Shown piece by piece: positions 15,988 through 27,476 of a DNA stretch of 64,000 nt. The stretch is from Paenibacillus xylaniclasticus (lineage in GTDB: Bacteria > Bacillota > Bacilli > Paenibacillales > Paenibacillaceae). The notes beneath the pieces were generated by a model. That model saw only the letters and a program-made list of their open reading frames with translations. It had not been told where the DNA came from and did no database searches. The stretch lies in NCBI RefSeq assembly GCF_004001065.1, contig NZ_BIML01000026.1, positions 1 through 64,000 of the forward strand, given 5' to 3'. The translations under genes and the position numbers were made by a program. Position 1 is the first letter of the stretch; every line of letters begins with the position of its first letter.

Positions 15988-16275
15988 TCATTCTCCTTTC
16001 GCTTGCACGAACTTCTCAATCGCGTAGCGCAGCTTAGCATTCGTCACCCGGCCGGTCTCTCTCATGCTGTTTACCACTTCGTTGCTGACGACCGGCTGCA
16101 GCTCAAGGTGCGCGATGTTCTTCTTCTTCGGCCGATCGAACCTCTTCTTATCGCCATCGGCGATTAAGACAAAGCGATCGTCGACGATACCGATTATGAC
16201 CGCATAACCGCCTTCATCCTTGCCTCGAAGCACGAATACGATCTGACCGATCTGCGGCAACGCATCCACGTGCAT
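15988..16275 (-). CDS. KOW-domain RNA-binding protein between map and infA
   Basis: A 95-residue protein with a KOW-type beta motif ([21 protein letters not shown], positions about 10-29) and a basic middle ([11 protein letters not shown]). KOW modules bind ribosomal RNA or contact the ribosome. A homologue (YbzG) lies at the same place in B. subtilis and other Firmicutes, next to map, adk and infA. The ATG at 16275 overlaps the map stop by one base (TGATG). The precise role is not known to me; ribosome association is likely from domain and context. Confidence 0.8.
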   Translation of the reverse strand: MHVDALPQIGQIVFVLRGKDEGGYAVIIGIVDDRFVLIADGDKKRFDRPKKKNIAHLELQPVVSNEVVNSMRETGRVTNAKLRYAIEKFVQAKGE

Positions 16276-17035
16276 CAACCCGCCTTGGCGTCCGATTGGG
16301 TTAGGATCTCATAACCATCTTCCGTTACGGCGACTGTATGCTCGAAATGCGCGCACCACGAGCCGTCGACCGTGACGACCGTCCAGTTGTCCTCTAACGT
16401 TCGAACATACCGTTCACCAATGTTGACCATCGGCTCGATGCAAAGAACCATGCCTGGTTTTAGACGCGGTCCTCGATCAGGTATGCCATAGTTCGGAATT
16501 TGTGGTTCTTCGTGAAGCTTCGTGCCGATGCCGTGACCGACATACTCACGAACTACCGAGAACCCCGCGTTCTCAACAACCTTCTGTACGGCATGCGATA
16601 TCGTATAAAGTCGAACATCCGGCTTAATCAGTTCCAGCCCAGCGTATAGAGATTGTTCCGTCACATCGAGCAGCCGCTGCACTTCATCAGAAATGTTACC
16701 TACGCCGTACGTCCATGCGGAGTCGCCATGGTAGCCTTGATATTGTGCACCGATGTCGATGCTGATGATGTCTCCATCCGCCAGCTTCTGATTGCCCGGA
16801 ATGCCATGCACCAGCTGATCGTTAACAGATGTGCATATGCTGCCAGGAAATTGATTGTAACCTTTAAAAGATGGAACGGCGCCACGACTTCGAATATACT
16901 TCTCGGCAATCTGATCCAGCTCATGGGTCGTAATACCGGGCTGTAATGATTGTTTCAACAGCCGATGCGTGTCGGCGACAATCCGCCCTGCTTCCCTCAT
17001 CAGACGTAGCTCCGCTTCCGACTTGCAAATGATCA

Positions 17036-17036
<1 letters not shown>
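16275..17036 (-). CDS. map: Type I methionine aminopeptidase
   Basis: A 253-residue enzyme that removes N-terminal Met from nascent proteins. The five metal ligands are visible: D94 (SIDIG), D105 (HGDSAW), H168 (GHGIG), E201 (CIEP) and E232 (FEHT). Full family length, with no N-terminal zinc extension. Its ATG overlaps the adk stop by one base and it overlaps the KOW gene by one base, so the three are probably coupled. Confidence 0.97.
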
Positions 17037-17701
<665 letters not shown>

Positions 17702-17766
17702 TTAAGCACAATAGGCCCGTTCGGGATCCGTATGCGCATGCGCCCGGAACCCGATATGAACCTATC

Positions 17767-19065
17767 TTATTTATTAATAAACCCTTTGTAGTGACGTTTG
17801 ATCAACTGGCTCTCAATTTGCTTCATCGTGTCGAGTGCGACACCGATGACGATCAGGAGCGAAGTTCCGCCCAAACTAACACTTTGTGGCAGGTCAGCCG
17901 CTTTGCTGAAAGCAACCGGAAGCAATGAAATCACCGAGAGGAAGAGAGCGCCCGCCAGCGTGAGACGAGTCATTACTTTCGTAATGTACGAAGCAGTTGG
18001 CTTACCCGGACGAATGCCTGGGATATAACCGCCGTTCTTCTTCATCTGATCCGCCATTTGCACCGGATTGATTTGAACAAAGGTATAGAAGAAAGTGAAG
18101 CCGATGATCAAGATGACATACAATACCATGCCAAGCGGCATGTCGTACATCAGATTCTCGATAACCCATTGCGCCCAGTCCTTGTTAGCCCAGAACTGTG
18201 CTATCGTAACAGGGAACATGAGCAGCGAGATCGCGAAGATTACCGGGATAACGCCTGCGCCGTTAACCTTCAGCGGAATGTGCGTCGACTGTCCTCCATA
18301 CATTTTCCGTCCTACTACGCGTTTAGCATATTGAACCGGAATTTTACGGATGCCTTGCTGAACGAAGATAGCGCCCACGATAATCGCGATTACTACCAGT
18401 ACGATCAGCACGACCTTCAGAATGTTCCAGAAGAGCATGTCACCTGGGTTTTCGAATTCTGAAGCGTACATATCGCGAATGGCTCCAGGGATACCTGCAA
18501 TGATACCCGCGAAGATCAGAATCGAGATACCGTTGCCGATACCGCGCTCTGTTATTTGCTCACCGAGCCACATCAAGAAAGCTGTACCAGCTGTCAAGAC
18601 GATAGCGATCATCGCGTACGTCGCAAACGAAGCATCAATGACCATCTCGTAAGCATACTTACGGTTAAAGCCCACAGCCGTACCAAAGCCTTGGATCAAA
18701 CCAAGGATGATTGTGCCGTAACGGGTAATTTGCGCAAGCTTACGTTTACCATTCTCGCCTTCCTTCGCCCATTCCGTAAATTTCGGAATAACGTCCATCG
18801 ACAGGAGCTGCACGATGATCGAGGAAGTAATGTAAGGCATAATCCCGATCGCGAAGATCGAGAAGTTAAACAATGCGCCGCCCGAGAACGTGTTCAGTAA
18901 GCCAAACAGGTCTTGACCTGCATTGACTTGCTTGAACACATCCGTATTAATATTCGGAACCGGGATAAACGAACCGATTCGGTAAACAAGCAAGATGAAA
19001 AGGGTAAATAGGATCTTCTTACGAAGGTCTTCCACTCTCCAAATGTTGGACACCGTCTTGAACAT
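17767..19065 (-). CDS. secY: Preprotein translocase subunit SecY
   Basis: The 432-residue channel subunit of the Sec translocon in the cytoplasmic membrane, with ten transmembrane helices. The plug/first periplasmic region (VPNINTDVF...), the AGGVIPVIFA-like segment (here NGAGVIPVIFAIS) and cytoplasmic loops are all in place. Its ATG overlaps the rplO stop by one base. SecE is encoded at 45455-45664. Confidence 0.98.
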   Translation of the reverse strand: MFKTVSNIWRVEDLRKKILFTLFILLVYRIGSFIPVPNINTDVFKQVNAGQDLFGLLNTFSGGALFNFSIFAIGIMPYITSSIIVQLLSMDVIPKFTEWAKEGENGKRKLAQITRYGTIILGLIQGFGTAVGFNRKYAYEMVIDASFATYAMIAIVLTAGTAFLMWLGEQITERGIGNGISILIFAGIIAGIPGAIRDMYASEFENPGDMLFWNILKVVLIVLVVIAIIVGAIFVQQGIRKIPVQYAKRVVGRKMYGGQSTHIPLKVNGAGVIPVIFAISLLMFPVTIAQFWANKDWAQWVIENLMYDMPLGMVLYVILIIGFTFFYTFVQINPVQMADQMKKNGGYIPGIRPGKPTASYITKVMTRLTLAGALFLSVISLLPVAFSKAADLPQSVSLGGTSLLIVIGVALDTMKQIESQLIKRHYKGFINK

Positions 19066-19505
19066 TAGATCACCTCGGTTTTACCGCCGGCAGCCTGGAT
19101 TTTCTCTACCGCAGATTGAGAGAATTTGTTCGCCTTAACAGTCAGTTGAACCTTGATTTCGCCGTTACCGAGAACTTTAATGCCGCTCTGTGGATTCTTG
19201 ACGATTCCTTTCTCCAGAAGAACTTCTGGAGTAACCTCCGTTCCTGCTGCAAAGCTATTCAATTCTTCAATGTTGACAACCGCATATTCCTTACGGAATG
19301 GGTTGTTAAAGCCGCGTTTCGGAAGACGACGGTACAATGGGTTTTGACCGCCCTCGAAGCCAGGACGAACGCCGCCACCGGAGCGAGCGTTTTGACCTTT
19401 GTGACCACGAGCAGCCGTTTTGCCGTTACCGGAACCGATACCGCGACCGACGCGCTTGCGCTCTTTACGGGAGCCTTCTGCAGGTTGAAGCTCATGCAGT
19501 TTCAT
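19065..19505 (-). CDS. rplO: 50S ribosomal protein L15
   Basis: The 146-residue L15, an extended, Gly/Arg-rich late-assembly protein. It has [12 protein letters not shown] at the start, the [19 protein letters not shown] stretch and the globular C-terminal half. The ATG at 19505 is used: AAGGAGGTG lies 9 nt upstream, whereas a GTG at 19517 sits inside that site. It is translationally coupled to secY. Confidence 0.97.
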   Translation of the reverse strand: MKLHELQPAEGSRKERKRVGRGIGSGNGKTAARGHKGQNARSGGGVRPGFEGGQNPLYRRLPKRGFNNPFRKEYAVVNIEELNSFAAGTEVTPEVLLEKGIVKNPQSGIKVLGNGEIKVQLTVKANKFSQSAVEKIQAAGGKTEVI

Positions 19506-19555
19506 CGTTCGTAGCACCTCCTTAATTGGTTTGCCTATTAGAAACGTTCGGGAAG

Positions 19556-19735
19556 TTATACTTCTTCGACTTTAACGAGGTGGCTAACAGCGTTAACCAT
19601 GCCGCGAATAGCCGGACTGTCGTTCAGGACAACCGATTGGTGAAGCTTGCGCAGACCAAACGATTCAACCGTAGCGCGTTGTTTCTCGTTACGGCCGATC
19701 AGGCTGCGAACAAGCGTAATTTGCAATTTCGCCAT
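19556..19735 (-). CDS. rpmD: 50S ribosomal protein L30
   Basis: A 59-residue L30, [11 protein letters not shown] to LVKVEEV, with the family's GLRKLHQSV segment. It lies between rpsE (13-nt gap) and rplO (50-nt gap), its fixed position in the spc operon. TCCTCC on the plus strand gives a GGAGGA site just upstream of the ATG. Confidence 0.96.
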   Translation of the reverse strand: MAKLQITLVRSLIGRNEKQRATVESFGLRKLHQSVVLNDSPAIRGMVNAVSHLVKVEEV

Positions 19736-19748
19736 CGTGTTTTCCTCC

Positions 19749-20246
19749 TTAACCCAGAAGCTCTTGCACGGTTTTACCGCGAAGCTTCGCCACGTCCTCA
19801 GCGCGTTTCAGGCGGGAAAGGCCTTCAAGCGTCGCGTTAACCATGTTCATGGAGTTCGAGGAACCAAGCGATTTCGTCAGGATATCGCCTACACCAGCAA
19901 GTTCGAGCACCGCACGAACCGGGCCGCCTGCGATAACACCGGTACCTTCGGAAGCAGGCTTAAGAAGAACTTCGCCAGCGCCGAAGTGGCCGATGACTTG
20001 ATGCGGGATCGTCGTTCCCACGAGTGGAACGTGTACCAGATTTTTCTTCGCGTCTTCGATACCTTTGCGAATTGCATCTGGAACCTCGGCAGCTTTACCG
20101 ATACCAGCGCCTACATAGCCTTTGCCGTCGCCGACAACAACCAGTGCGCTGAAGCTGAACCGACGTCCGCCTTTAACTACTTTGGATACACGGTTGATGT
20201 GAACAACCTTCTCTGTCAGTTCTAACGTATTCGGATCTACACGCAA
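19749..20246 (-). CDS. rpsE: 30S ribosomal protein S5
   Basis: The 165-residue S5, which shapes decoding fidelity and the mRNA entry channel. The spectinomycin loop region ([21 protein letters not shown]) is wild-type in character. The start is a TTG at 20246 ([10 protein letters not shown]...), with AAGGAGG 9 nt upstream and no in-frame ATG or GTG that fits better. It follows rplR by 30 nt. Confidence 0.96.
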   Translation of the reverse strand: MRVDPNTLELTEKVVHINRVSKVVKGGRRFSFSALVVVGDGKGYVGAGIGKAAEVPDAIRKGIEDAKKNLVHVPLVGTTIPHQVIGHFGAGEVLLKPASEGTGVIAGGPVRAVLELAGVGDILTKSLGSSNSMNMVNATLEGLSRLKRAEDVAKLRGKTVQELLG

Positions 20247-20276
20247 GTCGTTTTACCTCCTTATTAGAAAATTAGA

Positions 20277-20642
20277 TTAGAATTCGAGCCCTGCTTCACG
20301 AGCTGCTTCAGCCAGTGCTTGAATCCGTCCGTGGTACAGGTAACCGCCGCGATCGAAAACGACTGCAGATACGCCTTTCGCTTTAGCGCGAGCTGCGATC
20401 AGTTCGCCGACTTTCTTAGCCGCTTCAACGTTACCGCCGTTGCCGATGCCCGTAATTTCTTTATCCATCGTAGATGCTGCAGCGATCGTTACGCCATTGA
20501 CGTCATCGATCAGCTGTGCATACATATGTTTCGAAGAACGGAATACGGACAAACGCGGACGCGCCGTCGTACCGTTGATTTTCTTACGTACACGCAGGTG
20601 ACGTTTCAGACGAGCTTTGTTTTTATCGCCCTTCGTAATCAT
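20277..20642 (-). CDS. rplR: 50S ribosomal protein L18
   Basis: The 121-residue L18, which binds 5S rRNA with L5 in the central protuberance. It has a basic N-terminus ([15 protein letters not shown]) followed by RPRLSVFRS and the conserved [11 protein letters not shown] near the end. It lies 63 nt after rplF in the spc operon. Confidence 0.98.
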   Translation of the reverse strand: MITKGDKNKARLKRHLRVRKKINGTTARPRLSVFRSSKHMYAQLIDDVNGVTIAAASTMDKEITGIGNGGNVEAAKKVGELIAARAKAKGVSAVVFDRGGYLYHGRIQALAEAAREAGLEF

Positions 20643-20705
20643 TCGGAATACACTCCTTTCCGTTTGCCTTATGAAGCTATCGGGATAAGCCGGTTGTTAA
20701 GCGGC

Positions 20706-21248
20706 TTATTTTTTCTTACCTGCTTTACCCTCTTTGCGGAGGATACGTTCGTTCTCGTACTTGATACCTTTGCCTTTGTAAGGCTCTGGCTCGCGTACCG
20801 CACGGATTTTCGCTGCCGTTGCACCAACAAGCTCTTTGTCGATGCCGCGAACGATAATTTTCGTTTGGGACGGCAGTTCGAACTCGATGCCTTTGTCAGG
20901 AGCAAACTCAACAGGGTGAGAGTAACCTACGCTAAGGACGACTTTATCGCCAGTCTTATTCGCACGGTAACCTACGCCGACGAGCTCAAGCGTTTTTGCG
21001 AAACCTTCCGTTACACCGCTAACCATGTTCGAAATGACGCTACGCGTCGTTCCGTGCAGGGAGCGGTGCAGTTTATTATCAGATGGACGTTCAACCACGA
21101 TCTCGTTCTCCGAAACAGTGACTTTCATGTCTTTGTGCAGAGCGCGGGACAGCGTGCCTTTCGGTCCTTTTACAGTGATGATGCTGTCGTTCAGGCTGAT
21201 GCTAACACCAGCTGGAACAGCGATCGGTTTGCGACCAATACGGGACAT
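20706..21248 (-). CDS. rplF: 50S ribosomal protein L6
   Basis: The 180-residue L6 with its two repeated domains near the GTPase-associated centre. It starts [15 protein letters not shown] and has the C-terminal [16 protein letters not shown] signature. It lies 29 nt after rpsH. Confidence 0.98.
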   Translation of the reverse strand: MSRIGRKPIAVPAGVSISLNDSIITVKGPKGTLSRALHKDMKVTVSENEIVVERPSDNKLHRSLHGTTRSVISNMVSGVTEGFAKTLELVGVGYRANKTGDKVVLSVGYSHPVEFAPDKGIEFELPSQTKIIVRGIDKELVGATAAKIRAVREPEPYKGKGIKYENERILRKEGKAGKKK

Positions 21249-21277
21249 TCGTTACACCTCCAATCGTTGACGAGTTA

Positions 21278-21676
21278 TTACCAAACGTAGCAGACGACTT
21301 CGCCGCCAGCTTTCGACTGACGAGCTTCTTTATCGGTCATAATCCCTTTGGACGTGGAAATGATGGCGATACCGAGACCACCAAGTACACGTGGGATTTC
21401 ATTCGATTTCGTGTAAACACGAAGACCTGGTTTGCTAATGCGTTTCAGACCCGTGATTACGCGCTCGTTGTTCGCTCCGTATTTCAGGAAAACACGGATG
21501 ATCCCTTGCTTGTTATCATCGATATATTCTGCATCGCGGATAAAGCCCTCGCGTTTCAAAATCTCAGCGATTTGCTTCTTCACTTTCGAAGCAGGCATTT
21601 CCACGGTCTCGTGACGAACGACATTCGCATTGCGAATACGTGTCAGCATATCTGCGATCGGATCAGACATAACCAT
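21278..21676 (-). CDS. rpsH: 30S ribosomal protein S8
   Basis: The 132-residue S8, a primary 16S rRNA binder in the 30S platform. It starts [18 protein letters not shown] and ends with [15 protein letters not shown]. The first ATG has GGAGG 9 nt upstream. In enteric bacteria S8 represses the spc operon; no such site is evident here. Confidence 0.98.
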   Translation of the reverse strand: MVMSDPIADMLTRIRNANVVRHETVEMPASKVKKQIAEILKREGFIRDAEYIDDNKQGIIRVFLKYGANNERVITGLKRISKPGLRVYTKSNEIPRVLGGLGIAIISTSKGIMTDKEARQSKAGGEVVCYVW

Positions 21677-21708
21677 TTATGTGAACCTCCTTCCCGAACT
21701 AAGACTGA

Positions 21709-21894
21709 TTACCAGCTTGCTTTTTTGACGCCAGGAATCTGGCCCTTATATGCTAACTCACGGAAACAAATCCGGCAAATTTTAAACTTTTGCAATACGG
21801 AATGCGGACGACCGCAGCGCTCGCAGCGCGTATATGCACGCACTTTGAACTTCGGAGTACGCTGCTGTTTCACTTTCATCGAAGTTTTTGCCAC
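21709..21894 (-). CDS. rpsZ: 30S ribosomal protein S14, type Z (zinc-binding)
   Basis: The 61-residue short, zinc-binding S14 of the 30S head. The four zinc cysteines are two CxxC pairs (C24, C27, C40, C43). The start is a GTG at 21894 giving [14 protein letters not shown], with GGGAGGTG about 8 nt upstream. Many Bacillales also keep a zinc-free S14 elsewhere under Zur control. It lies between rplE and rpsH. Confidence 0.97.
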   Translation of the reverse strand: MAKTSMKVKQQRTPKFKVRAYTRCERCGRPHSVLQKFKICRICFRELAYKGQIPGVKKASW

Positions 21895-21915
21895 TTGGTA
21901 AACACCTCCCGTGGA

Positions 21916-22458
21916 TTACTTCGTGAACGGCATGCCCAGTTGGGTGAGCAGCTCACGAGATTCTTCGTCCGTTTTGGCCGTCGTAACGATAACGATGTCC
22001 ATACCGCGAACTTTATCAACTTTATCGTACTCGATCTCTGGGAAGATCACTTGTTCTTTCAAGCCCAGCGTGTAGTTACCACGACCGTCGAATGCTTTCG
22101 TCGAAACACCGCGGAAGTCGCGTACACGCGGAAGCGTGATGTTGAACAGTTTGTCGAGGAAGTAATACATGCGCTCGCCGCGCAGCGTTACTTTCGCCCC
22201 GATAGGCATATTCTCACGAAGCTTGAAGCCTGCGATCGACTTCTTAGCACGCGTGATAACTGGCTTTTGACCAGCGATCAATTGAAGCTCAGCTACTGCA
22301 GAGTCCAAAACCTTCGAGTTCGCAACCGCTTCGCCGACACCCATGTTGATGACGACCTTCTCGATTTTTGGCACTTGCATTACTGTCGTATAGTTAAACT
22401 TCTGCATCAGAGCAGGTGTAATTTCGTTCAGGTAACGATCTTTCAATCTTGCTGCCAT
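21916..22458 (-). CDS. rplE: 50S ribosomal protein L5
   Basis: The 180-residue L5, a 5S rRNA binder in the central protuberance that touches P-site tRNA. It begins [21 protein letters not shown] and has the GYTLG-like [16 protein letters not shown] region. It is 33 nt after rplX. Confidence 0.98.
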   Translation of the reverse strand: MAARLKDRYLNEITPALMQKFNYTTVMQVPKIEKVVINMGVGEAVANSKVLDSAVAELQLIAGQKPVITRAKKSIAGFKLRENMPIGAKVTLRGERMYYFLDKLFNITLPRVRDFRGVSTKAFDGRGNYTLGLKEQVIFPEIEYDKVDKVRGMDIVIVTTAKTDEESRELLTQLGMPFTK

Positions 22459-22491
22459 GATTCAATGGACCTCCTTTCCGTCTCGGATCAA

Positions 22492-22845
22492 TTAGTCGAT
22501 CTCAACGCCGGACCGTTTAGCAATCCGGACTTTTTTGCCGTTGTCGAGCACTTTGTAACCGATACGCGTTACTTTACCGCTCTTCGGATCAATGTGCATA
22601 ACGTTCGATACGTGAATCGGAGCTTCTTGCTCGATGATTCCGCCTTGCGGATTCGCTTGGGACGGACGAGTATGCTTCTTCACGATGTTTACGCCTTCGA
22701 CCAGGACACGGTTTTCACGAGGGTAAGCTGCGATAACGCGGCCTTTTTTACCTTTGTCTTTACCGCTGATAACGATGACGTTATCGTCTTTCTTCACGTG
22801 AAGCTTGTTGTTGTGCGATTCAAGAACTTTTTTGAGACGTGGCAT
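22492..22845 (-). CDS. rplX: 50S ribosomal protein L24
   Basis: The 117-residue L24, an assembly initiator with a KOW motif ([20 protein letters not shown]). The ATG at 22845 ([10 protein letters not shown]) is chosen because GGAGGTG lies 5 nt upstream; codons before it overlap that site. The gap to rplE is 33 nt. Confidence 0.97.
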   Translation of the reverse strand: MPRLKKVLESHNNKLHVKKDDNVIVISGKDKGKKGRVIAAYPRENRVLVEGVNIVKKHTRPSQANPQGGIIEQEAPIHVSNVMHIDPKSGKVTRIGYKVLDNGKKVRIAKRSGVEID

Positions 22846-22913
22846 GAGTACACCTCCTGCATGCTTGATCACTTACTTATATTTCACCCTCGCGCAGCGC
22901 GCGGCGCGGGCAA

Positions 22914-23282
22914 TTAGATAACTTCCGGTGCGAGCGAGACGATCTTCATGAAGTCTTTATCACGAAGCTCACGAGCAACTGGTCCGAAGATACGTGTGCC
23001 GCGTGGGCTCTTATCTTCCTTCACGATTACCGCTGCGTTCTCGTCGAATGCGATGTAAGAACCGTCTTTACGACGAACCGAACGTTTCGTACGAACGATA
23101 ACAGCTTTAACCACGTCGCCCTTTTTGACAACGCCGCCTGGTGTTGCTTGTTTGACGGAGCAGATGATCAGGTCTCCGATGTGGCCAACACGACGTCCCG
23201 TGCCGCCAAGCACGCGAATGCACATCAGTTCTTTAGCGCCGGAGTTGTCAGCAACAGCCAAACGCGTAAATGGTTGAATCAT
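22914..23282 (-). CDS. rplN: 50S ribosomal protein L14
   Basis: The 122-residue L14, which forms bridges to the 30S subunit. It starts [19 protein letters not shown] and ends [14 protein letters not shown], the standard full form. It is 49 nt after rpsQ in the S10-spc run. Confidence 0.98.
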   Translation of the reverse strand: MIQPFTRLAVADNSGAKELMCIRVLGGTGRRVGHIGDLIICSVKQATPGGVVKKGDVVKAVIVRTKRSVRRKDGSYIAFDENAAVIVKEDKSPRGTRIFGPVARELRDKDFMKIVSLAPEVI

Positions 23283-23331
23283 TTGTACGTCCTCCTTTCG
23301 GAAAAATGCTCATTACACGATAGACCGTATC

Positions 23332-23595
23332 TTAAAGGATAACCGCTTCTTCAACGATTTCTACGAGTCTGAAGCGCTTGTCTTTGGAAAGCGGACGAGT
23401 CTCCATGATTTTCACGACGTCGCCGATTTTCGCCTGATTGTTCTCATCATGCGCTTTGAATTTTTTCGTGTACTTAATGCGTTTATGGTACAACTCGTGT
23501 TTTTTGTACGTTTCAACAGCAACCACGATCGTTTTGTCCATTTTGTCACTAACTACTTTGCCGATTTGAACCTTGCGGGCATTGCGTTCGCTCAT
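23332..23595 (-). CDS. rpsQ: 30S ribosomal protein S17
   Basis: The 87-residue S17, an OB-fold primary binder of 16S rRNA. It has [20 protein letters not shown] at the start and the conserved [20 protein letters not shown]. It follows rpmC by 51 nt. Confidence 0.98.
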   Translation of the reverse strand: MSERNARKVQIGKVVSDKMDKTIVVAVETYKKHELYHKRIKYTKKFKAHDENNQAKIGDVVKIMETRPLSKDKRFRLVEIVEEAVIL

Positions 23596-23646
23596 GTTCT
23601 TCCTCCTTCCTTAAGCCATATCGTCGGCTTATCCGCAGTGTGAATA

Positions 23647-23847
23647 TTAACCGCTGATTCCGAGTTCTCTTTCACGCAAAACGGTTTTGGCACGAGCTAT
23701 TTCCTTCCGCACATCACGAATGCGAGTCGGATTGTCCAGCTGACCCGTTGCCAATTGGAAACGAAGGTTGAAAAGTTCTTCTTTGAAGCCTGCGACTTTT
23801 TGTTCAATCTCTGCAGAGGTTAGGTTGCGAAATTCACTAGCTTTCAT
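23647..23847 (-). CDS. rpmC: 50S ribosomal protein L29
   Basis: The 66-residue helical L29 at the tunnel exit, where trigger factor and SRP dock. The ATG at 23847 ([10 protein letters not shown]) is used because GGTGG lies 8 nt upstream and the family starts MKA. It overlaps the end of rplP by 11 bases, so translation is probably coupled. Confidence 0.97.
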   Translation of the reverse strand: MKASEFRNLTSAEIEQKVAGFKEELFNLRFQLATGQLDNPTRIRDVRKEIARAKTVLRERELGISG

Positions 23848-24271
23848 TTGCTTCACCACCCACTTCTTCGCGTTTCACGAACTTCGTCTTAACAGGGAGT
23901 TTGTGAGCAGCGAGGCGCATTGCTTCACGTGCGACTTCTTCCGGAACGCCGGCAAGCTCGAACATGATTTTACCTGGTTTAACAACCGCTACCCATTTCT
24001 CAACGTTACCTTTACCGCTACCCATCCGTACTTCAAGCGGCTTTTGCGTAATTGGTTTGTGAGGGAAGATCTTGATCCACACTTTACCGCCACGTTTGAT
24101 GTAACGAGTCATTGCAATACGAGCCGCTTCGATTTGACGGTTCGTAATCCATGATGGCTCAAGAGCTTGAAGACCGTATTCGCCGAAAGCGACTTCCGTA
24201 CCGCCTTTTGCTCTACCTCTCATGTTACCGCGTTGTTGCTTACGGTGTTTGACGCGCTTTGGTACCAACAT
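23837..24271 (-). CDS. rplP: 50S ribosomal protein L16
   Basis: The 144-residue L16, which contacts A-site tRNA and is needed for late 50S assembly. It has [15 protein letters not shown] at the start and the RMGSGKG segment with the Arg that is hydroxylated in some bacteria. It starts 2 nt after the rpsC stop. Confidence 0.98.
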   Translation of the reverse strand: MLVPKRVKHRKQQRGNMRGRAKGGTEVAFGEYGLQALEPSWITNRQIEAARIAMTRYIKRGGKVWIKIFPHKPITQKPLEVRMGSGKGNVEKWVAVVKPGKIMFELAGVPEEVAREAMRLAAHKLPVKTKFVKREEVGGEANES

Positions 24272-24273
24272 GT

Positions 24274-24939
24274 TTAGTTGCCTCCTTCCGTAGCAGCTTT
24301 CTTCTTAGCAGTTGGAAGGATTTCACCGCGATAGATCCACACTTTTACGCCAATGCGGCCGTACGTCGTGTGCGCTTCAGCTGTGCCGTAATCGATGTCA
24401 GCGCGCAGCGTGTGAAGCGGAACTGTACCTTCGCTGTAACCTTCCGTACGTGCGATCTCTGCGCCGCCGAGGCGACCGCTAACCGACGTTTTGATACCTT
24501 TAGCGCCCGCACGCATCGTGCGTTGGATCGCTTGTTTCAGTGCGCGGCGGAACGAAGTCCGGCGCTCAAGCTGTTGTGCGATGCTCTCTGCTACGAGGAT
24601 AGCGTCCAGATCAGCTTGTTTAATTTCCGTAATGTTAATATGAACTTTTTTGCCGTTCGTGATTTTAGCCAGTTGGTTGCGGAGGTTTTCAACTTCCGAA
24701 CCGCCTTTGCCGATGACCATGCCTGGTTTCGCCGTATTGATCGTTACGTTGACGCGATTAGCTGCACGTTCGATCTCGATGCGGGAAACGGCTGCGTCTT
24801 TCAGCTTGTTTTTCAGGAAGTCACGAATTTTGACGTCTTCGATAAGAAGATCGCCGAAATCTTTACCAGCAAACCATTTGGATTCCCAATCCCGGATGAT
24901 CCCCACACGGAGACCGTTCGGATTTACCTTTTGACCCAC
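24274..24939 (-). CDS. rpsC: 30S ribosomal protein S3
   Basis: The 221-residue S3 at the mRNA entry site. It has a KH domain with the GxxG-type GKGG ([13 protein letters not shown], about 75-87) and the C-terminal S3 domain. The start is a GTG at 24939, with GGAGGG 8 nt upstream, giving [13 protein letters not shown]. It lies 13 nt after rplV. Confidence 0.98.
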   Translation of the reverse strand: MGQKVNPNGLRVGIIRDWESKWFAGKDFGDLLIEDVKIRDFLKNKLKDAAVSRIEIERAANRVNVTINTAKPGMVIGKGGSEVENLRNQLAKITNGKKVHINITEIKQADLDAILVAESIAQQLERRTSFRRALKQAIQRTMRAGAKGIKTSVSGRLGGAEIARTEGYSEGTVPLHTLRADIDYGTAEAHTTYGRIGVKVWIYRGEILPTAKKKAATEGGN

Positions 24940-24952
24940 ACGTTTTCCCTCC

Positions 24953-25288
24953 TTATTTCTCGGATACGATCAAAGTGATATGGCTCGTACGTTTATTGAT
25001 ACGGCTTGCGCGGCCCATTGCGCGCGGACGGAACCGTTTCAACGTAGGACCTTGGTTCACATATACTTGCTCGACAACCAGCTTGTTAACGTCCAGCTGG
25101 TAGTTATGCTCCGCATTGGCAATTGCGGAGTTCAGAAGCTTCTCCACGATTGGGGAAGCGGATTTTGGCGTGTGACGCAAAATCGCGATCGCTTCGCCGA
25201 CCTTCTTGCCGCGAATCAAATCAACGACGAGTTGGGCCTTACGAGGTGCGATACGAACGAAATTAAGTTGCGCTTTCGCTTGTGCCAT
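24953..25288 (-). CDS. rplV: 50S ribosomal protein L22
   Basis: The 111-residue L22, whose long hairpin lines the exit tunnel. The hairpin tip ([19 protein letters not shown]) is of the macrolide-sensitive type, with no insertion. It follows rpsS by 39 nt. Confidence 0.98.
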   Translation of the reverse strand: MAQAKAQLNFVRIAPRKAQLVVDLIRGKKVGEAIAILRHTPKSASPIVEKLLNSAIANAEHNYQLDVNKLVVEQVYVNQGPTLKRFRPRAMGRASRINKRTSHITLIVSEK

Positions 25289-25327
25289 GGATGAACCTCC
25301 TCTCGTAACGTAGAGTCAAGCCGTTAA

Positions 25328-25609
25328 TTAACGGCGACCCGTTTTCTTATCATCGTCGCTGTGGCCTTTGTACGTACGCGTTGGTGCGAACTCGCCTAGC
25401 TTATGTCCGACCATGTCCTCCGTAACGTATACCGGTACGTGTTTACGACCGTCATACACAGCCAGCGTATGGCCGATGAATTGTGGGAAAATAGTCGAGC
25501 GACGGGACCACGTCTTGATCACGACTTTCTTGTTCGCTGCGTTCAGCTCTTCAACTTTCTTGAGCAGGTAACCGTCGATAAACGGACCTTTCTTCAAACT
25601 GCGACCCAT
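25328..25609 (-). CDS. rpsS: 30S ribosomal protein S19
   Basis: The 93-residue S19 of the 30S head. The ATG at 25609 ([16 protein letters not shown]) is used: GGGAGG is 7 nt upstream, and the family starts here. The conserved [15 protein letters not shown] is near the end. It lies 68 nt after rplB. Confidence 0.97.
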   Translation of the reverse strand: MGRSLKKGPFIDGYLLKKVEELNAANKKVVIKTWSRRSTIFPQFIGHTLAVYDGRKHVPVYVTEDMVGHKLGEFAPTRTYKGHSDDDKKTGRR

Positions 25610-25677
25610 GGATGATCCTCCCTTCACTTAACGTGCGCGTGACGGTCACCCGTCACGCAGATCTCATCAAGCACTCA

Positions 25678-26508
25678 TTACTTCGTACGGCGACGAATAA
25701 TGTATTGGCTCGAAGCTTTTTTCTTCTTGCGGGTTTTGAAGCCCAGCGTCGGTTTGCCCCATGGGGACATTGGCGATTTGCGACCGATTGGAGCGCGGCC
25801 TTCGCCACCGCCGTGCGGGTGATCATTCGGGTTCATGACGACACCGCGAACTTCAGGACGCTTGCCGAGCCAACGGGAACGGCCTGCTTTACCGATTTTC
25901 ACGAGTTCATGATCTTCGTTGCCTACCGTACCAACCGTAGCGCGGCACTTCTTGAGAATACGGCGCGTTTCGCCGGACGTCAGACGAATAACTGCGTACT
26001 CATCCTCTTTACCGAGCAATTGAGCTTCCGTACCTGCTGCACGCACGAGTTGTCCGCCTTTGCCAGGCTTCAGCTCGATGTTGTGGATAACAGTACCGAC
26101 CGGAATGTTCTCAAGCGGCAGCGAGTTACCGATCTTGATATCCGCTTCTGGGCCGGACATAACTTGGTCGCCAACTTTCAGACCTTTAGGCGCGATAATG
26201 TAACGTTTCTCGCCGTCTGCATAGTTGATCAATGCGATGTTCGACGTACGGTTTGGATCGTACTCGATCGTCGCTACGCGGCCAACAATGCCATCCTTGT
26301 TACGTTTGAAGTCGATGATGCGATATTTACGTTTGTGTCCGCCGCCATGGTGACGAACCGTAATTTTACCTTGGTTGTTGCGGCCTGCTTTCTTCGAAAG
26401 CGGAGCAAGCAACGATTTCTCCGGTACGCTTGTCGTGATCTCTTCGAATGTCGAGACGGACATAGCGCGGCGTGCCGGAGATGTCGGTTTATACTTCTTA
26501 ATTGGCAC
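25678..26508 (-). CDS. rplB: 50S ribosomal protein L2
   Basis: The 276-residue L2, required for subunit joining and peptidyl transfer. It has the SAKAG-like basic core and the conserved [17 protein letters not shown] loop near 223-239, whose His is near the peptidyl-transferase centre. The start is a GTG at 26508 with GAGGG about 8 nt upstream. It follows rplW by 23 nt. Confidence 0.98.
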   Translation of the reverse strand: MPIKKYKPTSPARRAMSVSTFEEITTSVPEKSLLAPLSKKAGRNNQGKITVRHHGGGHKRKYRIIDFKRNKDGIVGRVATIEYDPNRTSNIALINYADGEKRYIIAPKGLKVGDQVMSGPEADIKIGNSLPLENIPVGTVIHNIELKPGKGGQLVRAAGTEAQLLGKEDEYAVIRLTSGETRRILKKCRATVGTVGNEDHELVKIGKAGRSRWLGKRPEVRGVVMNPNDHPHGGGEGRAPIGRKSPMSPWGKPTLGFKTRKKKKASSQYIIRRRTK

Positions 26509-26531
26509 TTGGTTTCCCTCCTATCTTCAAG

Positions 26532-26825
26532 TTATACAGACGCCTCGAAGAACTCGAGCTCTTTGCTGTCAGCGCTCAGTTGAACGATCGCCTTTTTCCA
26601 TTCAGATGTATATCCGTTATGACGGCCATAACGCTTCGGTTTAGCCGGTACGCGCAACGTGTTCACGCTGTCGACCTTCACTTTGAAGATTTGCTCGACT
26701 GCGCTTTTGATTTCCGTTTTATTAGCACGGATGTCAACTTCAAAGACATAACGTTTGTTAGCCATGAAGTCGCTGGTGCGTTCCGTAATAACCGGGCGCT
26801 TGATAATATCGCGTGGGTTTTTCAT
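26532..26825 (-). CDS. rplW: 50S ribosomal protein L23
   Basis: The 97-residue L23 at the tunnel exit, the docking point for trigger factor and SecYEG. It starts [17 protein letters not shown] and has [16 protein letters not shown]. Its ATG overlaps the rplD stop by one base. Confidence 0.98.
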   Translation of the reverse strand: MKNPRDIIKRPVITERTSDFMANKRYVFEVDIRANKTEIKSAVEQIFKVKVDSVNTLRVPAKPKRYGRHNGYTSEWKKAIVQLSADSKELEFFEASV

Positions 26826-27448
26826 TACGCAAGCACCTCCTGAACTTTCTCTACGGCTTCTTTCGTGATGATCAGCTTGTCATGCTGCAGTACGTCAAGC
26901 ACGTTAATGCCGTCCGCTGCAACAAACTTCACACCCGGAATGTTACGCGCCGACAACGCTACGTTGTCCTCATAGTTAGCCGTAACTACGAGCGCTTTGC
27001 GAGCCACCTTCAGGTTGTTCAGGATAGCTGCGAATTCCTTCGTTTTTGGAGCTGCCATCGTCAGTTGATCCAGAACGACGATTTCGTTACCGATCACTTT
27101 CGTGGACAGAGCCGATTTGATCGCCAGACGGCGAACTTTTCTTGGAAGCTTGAATGCGTAGCTGCGTGGAGTCGGTCCGAATACCGTACCACCGCCAACC
27201 CATTGCGGAGCGCGAATCGAGCCTTGACGAGCACGACCCGTGCCTTTTTGTTTCCAAGGCTTGCGGCCGCCGCCGCGAACTTCCGAACGTCCTTTAGTCT
27301 TGTGCGTACCGCGGCGTTCTGCAGCCTGTTGCAGAAGCACTGCGCTGTGCAGTACGTGCGTGTTCGGTTGGATACCGAATACGCTGTCCGCGAGCTCAAC
27401 TTCGCCTACTTGCGAGCCGCTCACGTTGTAAAGAGCTACTTTAGGCAT
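26825..27448 (-). CDS. rplD: 50S ribosomal protein L4
   Basis: The 207-residue L4, whose extended loop (about 40-95, with [22 protein letters not shown]) lines the exit tunnel. In enteric bacteria L4 also represses the S10 operon. It is 28 nt after rplC and overlaps rplW by one base. Confidence 0.98.
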   Translation of the reverse strand: MPKVALYNVSGSQVGEVELADSVFGIQPNTHVLHSAVLLQQAAERRGTHKTKGRSEVRGGGRKPWKQKGTGRARQGSIRAPQWVGGGTVFGPTPRSYAFKLPRKVRRLAIKSALSTKVIGNEIVVLDQLTMAAPKTKEFAAILNNLKVARKALVVTANYEDNVALSARNIPGVKFVAADGINVLDVLQHDKLIITKEAVEKVQEVLA

Positions 27449-27476
27449 AGCTAGTTCCTCCTTTCTTTAGAAACGA

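Noticed and set aside
20319-21290. Plus-strand open frame of about 323 codons opposite rplR-rplF
   Set aside because: Spans three ribosomal genes in antisense; composition is a by-product of their codon use.
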